A stretch of 28,351 nucleotides of DNA from RGIG426 sp045639905 (GCA_045639905.1 JAZUDZ010000035.1:1-28351), one strand, 5' to 3'. Positions 14,100 to 22,837 are shown, numbered from the stretch's first letter. The notes: generated by a model not told the origin, from the letters alone. Program-made: numbers and translations.

Positions 14100-15302
14100 A
14101 TGTTAATTGTTCAAAAATTTGGCGGTAGCTCCGTTGCTGATGCAGAACGTGTTATGCGTGTTGCCGGTATCATCACGGACAAGTACCGCGAGGGAAACGA
14201 TATGGTTGTGGTTGTTTCCGCACAGGGAGATACAACCGATGACCTGATTGAAAAAGCAAAAGAATTGAATCCCAAAGCCAGCAAACGTGAAATGGACATG
14301 CTTATGTCCGCCGGCGAACAGATTTCCATTTCTCTTTTGGCCATAGCGATTGAAAGTCTCGGATTCCCGGTCGTTTCTTTGCTTGGTTGGCAAGCAGGAT
14401 TTCAAACCAATGCGGACTACTCATCCGCCCGTATTAAACGTGTGGATCCCGAGCGCATTCGTGCGGAACTGGATAAGAAAAAGATTGTCATTGTTGCAGG
14501 GTTCCAGGGACTGAACAAATATGATGATATTACAACGCTGGGCCGAGGTGGTTCCGATACCAGTGCCGTGGCAATTGCCGCATCCATGAAAGCGGATCTT
14601 TGCCAGATATATACCGATGTGGAGGGCGTTTATACCGCCGATCCGCGCAAGGTGGAAGGCGCCAGAAAACTTCAGGAAATTACATATGACGAGATGCTGG
14701 AACTTGCCACCCTGGGAGCACAGGTTCTCAATAACCGCTCCGTGGAAATGGCGAAAAAATATAATGTTGAGCTGGAAGTGCTTTCCAGTTTTGCCCGTAA
14801 GCCGGGTACAATCGTTAAGGAGGTTGCCAAAGTGGAGAAAATGTTGATTAAGGGTGTTGCTTGCGATAAGCATGTCGCCCGTGTGACGGTCGTCGGGGTG
14901 CCGAATGTCCCCGGTATTGCTTTTAAAATTTTTGCTTTGATTGCCAAAGCACACATAAATGTAGATATTATTTTACAGTCTGTCGGACGTGACGGTACAA
15001 AAGACATTTCCTTTACGGTTGCCGATTCTGACGGCGCGGCGGCTGTGGAAGCACTGAAGGATTACTGTGATACCATCGGTGTTCAAAATCTTTCCTTTGA
15101 CGATTCCGTTGCGAAGTTGTCCATTGTCGGTGCCGGTATGGAAACCCATGACGGTGTGGCTGCTTCCATGTTTGAAGCATTGTATGATGCCGGTATTAAT
15201 ATCGGTATGATTTCCACCAGTGAAATCAAGATTTCCGTGTTGATTGACAAGGCAGATTGTGATCGTGCCGTCAGTGCGGTCCACAGCAAGTTCTTTGACT
15301 GA
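14100..15302 (+). CDS. lysC: Aspartate kinase
   Basis: Phosphorylates aspartate, the first step to lysine, threonine and methionine. The kinase domain starts with KFGGSSV (6-12) and includes FQTNADYSSARIKRVD and the phosphate-binding region TTLGRGGSDTSAVAIAA. Two C-terminal ACT domains (from about 265 and 340) bind the feedback effector. Length 400 residues matches the stand-alone, lysine- or threonine-sensitive type; which amino acid inhibits it cannot be read from sequence alone. GGAGG precedes the ATG and the hom stop is 17 bases upstream. The operon ends in a strong terminator. Confidence 0.95.
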   Translation: MLIVQKFGGSSVADAERVMRVAGIITDKYREGNDMVVVVSAQGDTTDDLIEKAKELNPKASKREMDMLMSAGEQISISLLAIAIESLGFPVVSLLGWQAGFQTNADYSSARIKRVDPERIRAELDKKKIVIVAGFQGLNKYDDITTLGRGGSDTSAVAIAASMKADLCQIYTDVEGVYTADPRKVEGARKLQEITYDEMLELATLGAQVLNNRSVEMAKKYNVELEVLSSFARKPGTIVKEVAKVEKMLIKGVACDKHVARVTVVGVPNVPGIAFKIFALIAKAHINVDIILQSVGRDGTKDISFTVADSDGAAAVEALKDYCDTIGVQNLSFDDSVAKLSIVGAGMETHDGVAASMFEALYDAGINIGMISTSEIKISVLIDKADCDRAVSAVHSKFFD

Positions 15303-15317
15303 TACAAACAAACGAAA

Positions 15318-15350
15318 GAAACCGAGAGCGGTTGCTCTCGGTTTCTTTTT
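15318..15350 (+). terminator. Terminator of the ACT-hom-lysC operon
   Basis: GAAACCGAGAGC and GCTCTCGGTTTC form a perfect 12-bp stem with loop GGTT, followed by TTTTT. Confidence 0.93.
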
Positions 15351-15353
15351 GGC

Positions 15354-15389
15354 AAAAAACGGTGTAGTCCTATGGGACTACACCGTTTT
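15354..15389 (-). terminator. Terminator of the surface-protein gene
   Basis: Arms 15356-15370 and 15375-15389 form a perfect 15-bp stem with a 4-base loop; on the minus strand it ends in a T run. It converges with the lysC terminator. Confidence 0.9.
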
Positions 15390-15413
15390 CGTTAATTTTC
15401 GTTAATTTTCGTT
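15386..15413. repeat. 10-bp tandem repeat at the surface-protein stop codon
   Basis: The unit GTTAATTTTC occurs twice (15391-15410) with partial copies on both sides. The repeat duplicates the stop codon context of the surface-protein gene, so copy-number change would shift only the last few residues. Confidence 0.8.
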
Positions 15414-17228
15414 CTGGTTTCGTTCTTCCAGGATTTCGTTCACAAGTGCGTTGATTTCCATTGTCGTATTTTGGTAGTGGGATTCAACCGCATGTTTAAC
15501 TTCTTCCTCGGTAATCGGCGCCTGTTCTTTTTGAACGGGTACTGCCGGATATTCCTCATTGAGAGATGTGGCAGACGGGAAACTGTTTTGAACTTCTTCC
15601 GTTTCGTTTTCCGACTCTTCCTCGTTTTCCTCATCCGGCTCTTCTGTGTCGGTTTCCTTTTCCGCACCGGTTTCTTCGGACATTTCTTCAAACATATCAT
15701 CAATATTGGTATGTTTTTTTGGACGAATAAAGAACCAGTAAATCAGGAAGAACATGGCGAGAAGCATAAGAATGCCGACAATCGTCAAAACAATGACAAG
15801 TGTTTTGAGCGGCGATGCGCCGGACACAATGGTGGGGTCGTGAAAACCGACCAAGGTGAAATATCCCAAAGAGGATGTACGGAATGTGACGATTCCGTCG
15901 TGGGGTTCCAGCGGAGTGAGGGTTGTGATTTGGTCATCGCCGGTCATGGCAATGCCGAAGATGTTACATTTTTTCATTTCGTCCGGAATCGGTAAAGCGA
16001 CTTCAAATACCAGGTCTTTATCCAGTTCGGACAGGTCGGAAACATTGAATCCTTTCGGATTGTCATTGGCTCCGATGAATTGAAGAGACAGGCCGAAGGT
16101 ATAAACGGAAGCATCTTCCATCGGACAGGATTTCAGTTCGGAAACCGGTGCCTTGGCTTTTTGGACCTGTTCTTTGGTGACCGGATTAAAGACAGAGGTG
16201 GAAATAAAACCAAGCATGGTGCCGCCGTAAAGATTGGTAAGATATTCATATTGTTCCTTGTCCAAAACCAAACGGCCGTTTTTGTCTAAGTTTTTAATAC
16301 TGAGCCCGGTATCTTTCAGCACCTGAGAGTCTGTCAGTAAATTACAGTATACTTTGTTATCTGCGGACTTGGTTGTGGTTGAACCGGTAACGGTCTCATA
16401 AGAAATGTCCAAGGTACTGGTTTCATCGTCTTTGGGGAGAGTCGGAAGGATGGCCATGGTAACAGTGGTTTTGGGAGCATCGGTTTCTTCAGCCTCAGTC
16501 GGAGTCTTTTGTGTGACGATAGGAGCCGTGGCTTCGGTCGGTGCTGCCGTTGTGTTGCCGTTAACCAGTGTGATTTGACACATGGTTCCCTTGTAGGTTA
16601 CCCCGTCGGCGGAAAAATCCTGCATATGTGCCGTCATAACGGAACCCGCATCCAATCCGTCAACGGAAATATACGCCAAGCCGTCGGCGTTGGTGGATGT
16701 TTGCATAACGCCGGAAGTGGCGTCAATATCAATGGAAATCGGGCATCCGCTTACCGGATGGTCGGTTTCATCATATACATTTACAATCCATGTATCACCG
16801 GATAAATGGCCATAGGCTTCCATTTGAAGTGTACCGGAACGGGTATAGCTGCTGTTAACATAGATACACTCGGAAGAATCGCTCCATCCGAAGGCAAAGG
16901 TGACCGTACTGGTTCCGTAAGGGATGGATCCCGTGGCTGTACCGGTTCCGTTTCCGGAAGACGTTACGGTCATGGAGACTCCTCCGACCTGGACGCCTTG
17001 CAAAACGGCTCCGCCGCTGTTCGCAGTGTCCCACGAGACGGTCATGGTGGTTCCGTCATAGCTGACAATGGAGGCAGAGGAAACCGTATATTGCGGCGCC
17101 GGCGGGTTCGTTACGGCCGGTTGTGTGCCGCTTGTCGGAACTTGCGTTGTTTCATCGGCCAGTACGGGAAATGCCGCAAAACAAACCAGTAAAATACAAA
17201 GCATAAGAGCAGAAATTCTCTTTAGCAT
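15402..17228 (-). CDS. Membrane-anchored surface protein with acidic tail, unknown function
   Basis: A 608-residue protein with a Sec signal peptide (1-25, cleavage near VLA-DE). Two beta-rich regions (about 48-222, Ig-like, and 272-462) are separated by a Thr/Pro/Glu-rich linker (224-270). A transmembrane helix (about 475-500) is followed by basic IRPKKH and a very acidic cytoplasmic tail rich in Glu (515-560). There is no LPxTG and no dockerin. The layout suggests an extracellular sensor or adhesin held by a single helix, but I do not recognise a named family. GGAAGGA lies 8 bases before the ATG. It is a single-gene unit diverging from the Crp/Fnr gene. Confidence 0.85.
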   Translation of the reverse strand: MLKRISALMLCILLVCFAAFPVLADETTQVPTSGTQPAVTNPPAPQYTVSSASIVSYDGTTMTVSWDTANSGGAVLQGVQVGGVSMTVTSSGNGTGTATGSIPYGTSTVTFAFGWSDSSECIYVNSSYTRSGTLQMEAYGHLSGDTWIVNVYDETDHPVSGCPISIDIDATSGVMQTSTNADGLAYISVDGLDAGSVMTAHMQDFSADGVTYKGTMCQITLVNGNTTAAPTEATAPIVTQKTPTEAEETDAPKTTVTMAILPTLPKDDETSTLDISYETVTGSTTTKSADNKVYCNLLTDSQVLKDTGLSIKNLDKNGRLVLDKEQYEYLTNLYGGTMLGFISTSVFNPVTKEQVQKAKAPVSELKSCPMEDASVYTFGLSLQFIGANDNPKGFNVSDLSELDKDLVFEVALPIPDEMKKCNIFGIAMTGDDQITTLTPLEPHDGIVTFRTSSLGYFTLVGFHDPTIVSGASPLKTLVIVLTIVGILMLLAMFFLIYWFFIRPKKHTNIDDMFEEMSEETGAEKETDTEEPDEENEEESENETEEVQNSFPSATSLNEEYPAVPVQKEQAPITEEEVKHAVESHYQNTTMEINALVNEILEERNQNEN

Positions 17229-17261
17229 GCGTGTCAGTCCTTCCGAAAAATTCTACCGTTC

Positions 17262-17270
17262 AGTATAGCA
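17262..17270 (-). promoter_or_regulatory. Promoter of the surface-protein gene
   Basis: On the minus strand TGCTATACT is an extended -10 element. A weak -35 (TTTACT) lies 17 bases upstream. It is back to back with the Crp/Fnr gene promoter. Confidence 0.65.
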
Positions 17271-17293
17271 CACTCCTTAAAAAAAGTAAAATC

Positions 17294-17322
17294 TTGACAA
17301 AGCAAAAATAAGGCGGTATACT
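17294..17322 (+). promoter_or_regulatory. Promoter of the Crp/Fnr-ABC operon
   Basis: Consensus TTGACA (17294-17299), 17-base spacer, TATACT (17317-17322). The -10 overlaps the left end of a 34-bp palindrome. Confidence 0.88.
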
Positions 17323-17353
17323 CCTTTTTGTACCATATGGCACAAAAAGGAGT
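17320..17353. promoter_or_regulatory. 34-bp palindrome, putative autoregulatory operator
   Basis: ACTCCTTTTTGT (17320-17331) and ACAAAAAGGAGT (17342-17353) are perfect complements around a CCATATGG centre; only one base pair of 17 is mismatched. It spans the end of the -10, the start point and the ribosome site AAGGAG of the Crp/Fnr gene. The inner TTGT...ACAA halves look like a Crp/Fnr-type site, so self-control by the gene product is likely. The right arm is also part of the mRNA. Confidence 0.78.
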
Positions 17354-17359
17354 GACTGT

Positions 17360-18007
17360 ATGATAAATAGTAAGGTTTTAAAATCCAATTTCCTTTTTCA
17401 AAATGTGTCCGAGAAAACGATGAAAGAAATTGCTAGCAAGTTATCGGAACCGGTACGGCTAAAAAAACATGAACGCGTCTATGCGACCAATCGGTATACC
17501 CATGCTTTGGGAATTGTTTTAAAAGGAGAGCTTCGTGTCTATCGTGTGGGAGCAGACGGAAAGCGGCAAATGTGCAATCGTCTCTTGGAAGGGGATGCTT
17601 TTGGTGCCGCCACCTTGTTTTATTCGGGAGAGCTTGTCAGTGATATAGAAGCATACAAAGAAACGAACGTGCTATTCATTCCGGAGGAGCAGCTTACTCT
17701 GCTCTGCACCACCTGTCCGGCGATTGCTTTATCTTATATTCATTTTTTGACGGACCGAATTCGGTTTTTAAACCATACCATTAACGACAGTCGCGGCGGG
17801 GAAGCCGAAGATAAGCTTCGGATGTTTTTGCTGCAAAATGCTGATGAGAACGGTTGCGTACAACTTCCGTGTTCTCTCAGTGGCCTGGCTTCCAGACTGG
17901 ATATTGGGCGGAGCAGTCTATATCGCAGTTTGGATAAAATGGAACGCCGAGGAGAATTAACCCGAGAAGGGAAATGTTTACATATCAATAGGAGTGATTT
18001 AATATGA
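17360..18007 (+). CDS. Crp/Fnr family transcriptional regulator
   Basis: A 215-residue regulator: N-terminal cyclic-nucleotide-fold effector domain (about 12-115), long dimer helix (about 118-145) and C-terminal Crp-type helix-turn-helix (173-200, SGLASRLDIGRSSLYRSLDK). The Arg of cAMP-binding Crp proteins is not evident in the segment after FGAATLFYSGE, and the Cys pattern (C72, C116, C119, C166, C171) is not the N-terminal Fnr iron-sulfur set, so the signal is unknown. AAGGAG lies 7 bases before the ATG within a palindrome. The stop overlaps the ABC binding-protein start by 4 bases (ATGA), so it very likely controls, and is made with, that transporter. Confidence 0.93.
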   Translation: MINSKVLKSNFLFQNVSEKTMKEIASKLSEPVRLKKHERVYATNRYTHALGIVLKGELRVYRVGADGKRQMCNRLLEGDAFGAATLFYSGELVSDIEAYKETNVLFIPEEQLTLLCTTCPAIALSYIHFLTDRIRFLNHTINDSRGGEAEDKLRMFLLQNADENGCVQLPCSLSGLASRLDIGRSSLYRSLDKMERRGELTREGKCLHINRSDLI

Positions 18008-19011
18008 AAAGAATGATTGCGGTGCTGGCTGTGACGATGCTCTTGCTTTTGTGTTTTGCCGGATGTAATCAAATCGGGCAGACGACGGAAGATTCGACAG
18101 CGGAGACGTCCGGAAAAAAAGAGTCAGCCAACGTGTTTGCCATTGCCGGCCCGACCGGCATTGGGTTTGCCAATCTTATGAAAAAGTCGGACGACGGAAA
18201 AGCTTTGCTTGACTATCATTTTTCCGTGGAATCGGCTCCGGATGCCATTACGGCGAAAATTTCCACGGGAGAAGCGGACATTGCCGCTATTCCGACCAAC
18301 CTGGCAGCGGTTTTGTACAAAAAAACATCCGGAAGTATTCAAATGCTTGCAATTAATACCGGTTGTGTTTTGAGCTTTGTGGAAAACGGAGACACGATTC
18401 ATTCGGTTGAGGATTTAAAAGGAAAAACCATCTATTCGACAGGAGAAGGAGCAAATCCCGAAGCGATTCTTCGGTATTTGCTGGAATCGTATGGTCTGGA
18501 TTCCCGAAAGGATGTCAACATTCGGTTTGTCACGGAAAATGAAGAACTGGCCACCATGCTGGCTTCCGGTCGGGCAAAAATTGCTTTAGTACCGGAACCG
18601 CTTTGTACAACCGTTTTAATGAAAAACGATCAGTTGCGGGTTGCTTTTGGTGTGGAAGACGTGTGGAAAGAAACGAAACGGGCAAACATGCCGCAAATGG
18701 GTTGCGTTGTTGCGAGAAAAGCGTATATTGAGGAGCACCCCGATGCAATTCAACTATTTTTACAGGAATATGAAGAATCTATAAAGAATGCTTCTGAGCA
18801 GGTGAAAGAGACGGCGGCTCTTTGTGAAACGTATCAGATTATTCCCAAAGCGGCGATTGCCGAAAAGGCGATTCCGAACTGTCAATTAACCTTTATTTCC
18901 GGAAAAGATATGCAGCCGGTATTACAGGGCTATTTTGACATCTTGTATAAGGCCAATCCGAAAATGCTCGGAGGCTCCCTTCCGGAAGACGGATTATATT
19001 ATATTGGATAA
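18004..19011 (+). CDS. ABC transporter substrate-binding lipoprotein (NMT1/SsuA-like)
   Basis: A 335-residue extracytoplasmic binding protein tethered by lipid at C21 (lipobox FAGC). The mature part has the two-lobed fold of the NMT1/THI5/SsuA group: AGPTGIGFANLM near the start of lobe 1, EADIAAIPTNLAAVL, then KGKTIYSTGEGANPEAILRY in lobe 2. Known relatives bind taurine, sulfonates, nitrate, pyrimidine precursors of thiamine and similar small compounds; the ligand here cannot be named. It overlaps the Crp/Fnr gene by 4 bases; the permease starts 15 bases after its stop behind GGAAAGG. Confidence 0.92.
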   Translation: MKRMIAVLAVTMLLLLCFAGCNQIGQTTEDSTAETSGKKESANVFAIAGPTGIGFANLMKKSDDGKALLDYHFSVESAPDAITAKISTGEADIAAIPTNLAAVLYKKTSGSIQMLAINTGCVLSFVENGDTIHSVEDLKGKTIYSTGEGANPEAILRYLLESYGLDSRKDVNIRFVTENEELATMLASGRAKIALVPEPLCTTVLMKNDQLRVAFGVEDVWKETKRANMPQMGCVVARKAYIEEHPDAIQLFLQEYEESIKNASEQVKETAALCETYQIIPKAAIAEKAIPNCQLTFISGKDMQPVLQGYFDILYKANPKMLGGSLPEDGLYYIG

Positions 19012-19025
19012 GGAAGGAAAGGATT

Positions 19026-19787
19026 ATGAAAAAGATCTTTGCCGGATTCGGTGTGTTCTTTTTTTGGATTATCATATGGGAGGCACTTAGTCTGATAGTC
19101 GGACAGGAGTTGCTACTGCCGGCTCCTTTACAAGTGCTGACTGTTTGGTTTGGGCTGCTGAAAACAGGAGAATTTTGGACGGCGACGGGAATGTCGCTGC
19201 TTAGAATTTTGATAGGATTTGCAGCGGCTGTGGTGGTTGGGTGCCTTTTGGCTGCGTGTACGGCTCGATTTCATGTGGTTCGTATGTTCTTGTCACCGAT
19301 TTTGCAATTGATTCGAACGGCTCCGGTGGCTTCGTTTATCATTTTGACACTTGTTTGGATTCAGGAAGATTACATTCCGGCATTTATTGCCTTTTTAATG
19401 GTTGTTCCGCTTGTGTGGGCCAATGTGGAGGAAGGGATACATCGTACGGATGAAAAGCTTCTGGAAATGGGGCGTGTGTATGGTCTGAGTGGACGCACCA
19501 TTTGGAAAAAAATACGAATTCCGTCCCTAATGCCGTATTTGCTGACCGCTTTGCAAACCGGACTGGGCTTTGCATGGAAATCCGGGGTTGCTGCAGAAGT
19601 AATTTGCCGGCCGAATTTGGCAATAGGCGACCTGCTGTATCAGGCAAAACAGTATTTGGCAACGCCCGAGGTGTTTGCATGGACGTTGACGGTTGTTTTA
19701 CTGAGTTTATGTATTGAAAAAGGTTTGGTGTTTTTGTTTAAAAAATTCGGAAAGCGGTATAATGTGGAAGGAGGAACGGTCAAATGA
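19026..19787 (+). CDS. ABC transporter permease (SsuC/TauC type)
   Basis: A 253-residue inner-membrane permease with about six helices. The cytoplasmic EAA loop (EMGRVYGLSGRTIWKKIRIPSLMPYL, about 146-171) contacts the ATPase. It belongs to the binding-protein-dependent permease family used for sulfonate, taurine or nitrate type uptake. Its stop overlaps the ATPase start by 4 bases (ATGA), completing a one-permease, one-ATPase, one-binding-protein importer. Confidence 0.94.
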   Translation: MKKIFAGFGVFFFWIIIWEALSLIVGQELLLPAPLQVLTVWFGLLKTGEFWTATGMSLLRILIGFAAAVVVGCLLAACTARFHVVRMFLSPILQLIRTAPVASFIILTLVWIQEDYIPAFIAFLMVVPLVWANVEEGIHRTDEKLLEMGRVYGLSGRTIWKKIRIPSLMPYLLTALQTGLGFAWKSGVAAEVICRPNLAIGDLLYQAKQYLATPEVFAWTLTVVLLSLCIEKGLVFLFKKFGKRYNVEGGTVK

Positions 19788-20395
19788 CAAAATTTGAAAA
19801 TGTTTCTTTTTCCTGCGGAGAAAAGCCGATTATTGTTGACTGGACATTCTCCATCCCTGAAACGGGGGTCACGTGTTTATTCGGTCCCAGCGGTTGCGGG
19901 AAAACAACTGTTTTTCGTTTGCTTTGCGGACTGGAAGCGGTTTCATCAGGACAAATTGTTGATGTCCCGAAGTGCCCGGCGGTTGTGTTTCAGGAAGACC
20001 GCTTACTGCCTTGGATCAGCGTTCTTGAAAACGTGCTTCTTGGAATATCCGACAATCCGACAAAAGAAGATCAAGTTGAGGCGCAGGCCATGTTGGAGTC
20101 CGTTGGTCTTGGCGATATGGCAAATGCCTATCCCGAAGAACTTTCCGGCGGTATGAGTCGTCGTGTGGCGCTGGTAAGAGCCCTGCTTCATAAGGGTGAT
20201 ATGCTCTTGTTGGACGAACCGTTTGCCGGATTGGAAGAAGACCGAATCCGGGATGTGGCCGGGATGATTCTGAAAGAAGCACAGCGAAAACCGGTGATGC
20301 TGATTACACATAAAAAAGAAGAGGCGGAATGGCTTCACGCACATATTGTTGACCTTTCTAGCAATCCTTCTTTCCCACACAAAAAAAAGATATAA
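19784..20395 (+). CDS. ABC transporter ATP-binding protein
   Basis: A 203-residue ATPase, short for the SsuB/TauB group because it lacks a C-terminal extension. Walker A is GPSGCGKTT (about 36-44), the Q loop region is VVFQEDRLLPW, the signature is LSGGMSRRVAL, Walker B is MLLLDEP and the switch His is in LITHKKEEAEW. All catalytic residues are present. Last gene of the operon, ending at a strong terminator. Confidence 0.95.
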   Translation: MTKFENVSFSCGEKPIIVDWTFSIPETGVTCLFGPSGCGKTTVFRLLCGLEAVSSGQIVDVPKCPAVVFQEDRLLPWISVLENVLLGISDNPTKEDQVEAQAMLESVGLGDMANAYPEELSGGMSRRVALVRALLHKGDMLLLDEPFAGLEEDRIRDVAGMILKEAQRKPVMLITHKKEEAEWLHAHIVDLSSNPSFPHKKKI

Positions 20396-20434
20396 AAAAA
20401 GTGTGTGATACGAAAAAGTATCGCACACTTTTTT
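20394..20434. terminator. Bidirectional terminator between the ABC operon and the GNAT gene
   Basis: A run of A, GTGTGTGATAC, loop GAAAAA, GTATCGCACAC and a run of T form a 17-bp stem with one G-T pair. It serves both converging units. Confidence 0.92.
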
Positions 20435-20435
20435 G

Positions 20436-20900
20436 TCATAATGTCTGTTCCATGGCGGTATATAGAATATGCATTCCCATTTTTTCATAGAAGACCCGCG
20501 CCGCAGGGTTCAAGTCCCAAACATGTAGGGTTATTCGGTCATAATGGTTGTCTTTTGCATACACTTTGACAAATTCATACAGGCTTTTACCGATATGTTC
20601 ACGCCGATATGCCTCGTCGACGCAAAGGTCATCAATGTATAAAGTCTTTTTGGGATAGAGGTTTGTTGTCTCGTGTGTTTCTTCTCGAATGCAAAAGATA
20701 TATCCTTTTATGACGGCTTGGTCGTCATAAACAAACACGGGTGTGTCGGGGTTTGCCAGGATAGTATTCAGTTGATCGTTTGTATATTTGCTTCCGCCGG
20801 ATTTGAAGATATCAGGACGACCGTCTGCATGGACCTTGTTTACCTGAACCAGGAGTGATTGGATGGCGGGAATGTCGCTTTTTTCTGCTTTTCGAATCAT
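20436..20900 (-). CDS. GNAT family N-acetyltransferase
   Basis: A 154-residue acetyl-CoA dependent acetyltransferase. It has the GNAT fold: N-terminal IRKAEKSDIPAIQSLL, central strand TLYIDDLCVDEAYRREHIGKSLYEF with acetyl-CoA loop RREHIGKS, and the C-terminal LHVWDLNPAARVFYEKMGM typical of small-molecule or peptide acetylating members. The substrate is not predictable. GGGAGG lies 11 bases upstream of the ATG, a little far. It ends at the shared terminator. Confidence 0.92.
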   Translation of the reverse strand: MIRKAEKSDIPAIQSLLVQVNKVHADGRPDIFKSGGSKYTNDQLNTILANPDTPVFVYDDQAVIKGYIFCIREETHETTNLYPKKTLYIDDLCVDEAYRREHIGKSLYEFVKVYAKDNHYDRITLHVWDLNPAARVFYEKMGMHILYTAMEQTL

Positions 20901-20923
20901 GATGAAATGTACCTCCCAACTGC

Positions 20924-20962
20924 AAAAAAAGAAGAAAGTCGATTGCTTTCACAATCGACTTT
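20924..20962 (-). terminator. Terminator of tRNA-Ser
   Basis: On the minus strand AAAGTCGATTG pairs with CAATCGACTTT around a 6-base loop and is followed by CTTCTTTTTTT. It begins 5 bases past the tRNA CCA end and also insulates the GNAT gene. Confidence 0.9.
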
Positions 20963-20966
20963 TCTA

Positions 20967-21058
20967 TGGCGGAGAGGAGGGGATTCGAACCCCTGATACG
21001 CTATTAACGTATACACGATTTCCAATCGTGCGCCTTCGACCAGCTCAGCCACCTCTCC
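20967..21058 (-). tRNA. tRNA-Ser (anticodon GGA)
   Basis: On the minus strand the acceptor GGAGAGG pairs with CCTCTCC; the anticodon arm CACGA-TTGGAAA-TCGTG carries GGA (reads UCC/UCU). A long variable arm (ATACG...CGTAT) marks a serine tRNA. The T arm is GGGGTTCGAATCCCC. Discriminator G and CCA are encoded. Confidence 0.97.
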
Positions 21059-21075
21059 GTGCTCGTCGATTTTCA

Positions 21076-21104
21076 ATTATATAGAACACAGTATAAAAAA
21101 TCAA
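21076..21104 (-). promoter_or_regulatory. tRNA-Ser promoter
   Basis: On the minus strand TTGATT (21099-21104), 17-base spacer, TATAAT (21076-21081), 17 bases before the tRNA 5' end. Confidence 0.82.
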
Positions 21105-21131
21105 GAGCAAATTTAAGAAAAATCGGATTTT

Positions 21132-22808
21132 TTAGAACAATCCGGATATTTTGCCATTCTCGTCTACGTCTATTTTTTCCGCGGCGGGGACTTTGGGAAG
21201 TCCGGGCATTGTCATAATGTCACCGGTTAAGACAACGACAAAGCCGGCTCCGGCGGACACTTTCACGTTTTTGACGGTGACGGTAAAGTCTTCGGGGGCT
21301 CCCAGCTTGGTCGGGTCATCGGAAAAACTGTATTGTGTTTTTGCGATACAAACCGGGCAGGAACCAAAGCCGAGGGATTCCAGCTGAGCAATTTGTTTTT
21401 CGGCAGCCGGCAAAATATTGATATCTTTGCCGCCGTAAACCTTGGTGACAACCGCGAGGATTTTTTCCTTCAAGGTTAAAGAGTCTTCGTAACTGAAGGT
21501 GAAGTTGCCTTTTTCTTCTTCACAAAGACGGACAACTTCTCTGGCTAAATCTTCGCCGCCCTTACCGCCTTCGGCCCACACATTGGACAGAACCGTATTG
21601 ACGCCAAGTGCCTTACATTCCTGCATAATGCAGTTGATTTCGGCATCGGTATCTGTGGGGAAGCGGTTTACGGCAACAACGCAAGGCAGTTTGTAAACAT
21701 TCTTAATGTTCGAAACATGACGGAGAAGGTTCGGAATGCCTTTTTTCAAAGCGTTCAAATCCTCTGTGTTCAGTTCTTTCTTATCCAGCCCGCCATGCAT
21801 TTTCAAGGCGCGAACGGTAGCAACCATAACAACGGCATCCGGATTCAGACCTGCCCTGCGGCATTTGATATCTAAGAATTTCTCTGCACCGAGATCAGCA
21901 CCGAAGCCTGCTTCGGTGATAGCATAGTCACCCATTTTCATAGCCATTTTCGTAGCAATAACGGAGTTACATCCGTGAGCGATATTGGCAAAAGGTCCGC
22001 CGTGTACAAAGGCGGGAGTTCCTTCCAAAGTTTGGACTAAATTGGGCTTTAATGCATCCTTGAGCAAAGCGGTCATAGCACCGACGGCATTCAAATCACC
22101 TGCGGTGACCGGCTTATCGTCGTATGTATATCCGACGATAATGCGGGATAAGCGTTCTTTTAAGTCCGTAATACCGGTGGCCAAACAGAAAACGGCCATT
22201 ATTTCACTCGCAACGGTAATATCAAATCCGTCTTCGCGGGGAACACCGTTGGCTTTGCCGCCAAGACCATCCGTAACAAAACGAAGCTGGCGGTCATTCA
22301 TATCGACACAGCGTTTCCACGTGATTTTTCTCACGTCAATGCCCAGACGGTTTCCCTGCTGGATATGATTGTCCAGCATGGCGGCAAGCAGATTGTTTGC
22401 CGCTCCGATGGCATGGAAGTCACCGGTAAAGTGGAGGTTGATATCTTCCATCGGAACGACTTGAGCATAGCCACCACCGGCGGCTCCGCCCTTAACACCG
22501 AAGACCGGCCCCAAAGAGGGCTCACGCAAAGCAACGACAACATCTTTTCCGATACGGGATAATCCGTCGGCCAGTCCGATGGTCGTGGTGGTTTTTCCTT
22601 CTCCGGCAGGAGTGGGAGTGATGGCGGTGACCAGGACTAGTTTGCCGTTCGGTTTCGTGGTTTCTTTTAAGAGCGAAAGATCAATTTTCGCCTTATAGCT
22701 TCCGTACTGTTCTACATATTTTTCGTCAACATGGGCTTTTTTGGCAATTTCGGAAATGTGTTTCATTTCACATTGTTGTGCAATTTCGATATCGGTTAAG
22801 TATGCCAT
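21132..22808 (-). CDS. fhs: Formate-tetrahydrofolate ligase
   Basis: Joins formate to tetrahydrofolate with ATP, giving 10-formyl-THF for purine synthesis and one-carbon flow (in acetogens also the methyl branch of the Wood-Ljungdahl path). P-loop TPTPAGEGKTTTTIGL starts at about 64; other conserved runs are FTGDFHAIGAANNLL, LREPSLGPVFGVKGGA and AVNRFPTDTDAE. At 558 residues it is full length. The start is ATG at 22808, preceded by AAGGAGG; an upstream in-frame ATG at 22877 lies before the promoter -10 and is not used. Single-gene unit; no other folate genes are in the window. Confidence 0.97.
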   Translation of the reverse strand: MAYLTDIEIAQQCEMKHISEIAKKAHVDEKYVEQYGSYKAKIDLSLLKETTKPNGKLVLVTAITPTPAGEGKTTTTIGLADGLSRIGKDVVVALREPSLGPVFGVKGGAAGGGYAQVVPMEDINLHFTGDFHAIGAANNLLAAMLDNHIQQGNRLGIDVRKITWKRCVDMNDRQLRFVTDGLGGKANGVPREDGFDITVASEIMAVFCLATGITDLKERLSRIIVGYTYDDKPVTAGDLNAVGAMTALLKDALKPNLVQTLEGTPAFVHGGPFANIAHGCNSVIATKMAMKMGDYAITEAGFGADLGAEKFLDIKCRRAGLNPDAVVMVATVRALKMHGGLDKKELNTEDLNALKKGIPNLLRHVSNIKNVYKLPCVVAVNRFPTDTDAEINCIMQECKALGVNTVLSNVWAEGGKGGEDLAREVVRLCEEEKGNFTFSYEDSLTLKEKILAVVTKVYGGKDINILPAAEKQIAQLESLGFGSCPVCIAKTQYSFSDDPTKLGAPEDFTVTVKNVKVSAGAGFVVVLTGDIMTMPGLPKVPAAEKIDVDENGKISGLF

Positions 22809-22837
22809 AGGGGACGCCTCCTTTTCTTCATACCGAA

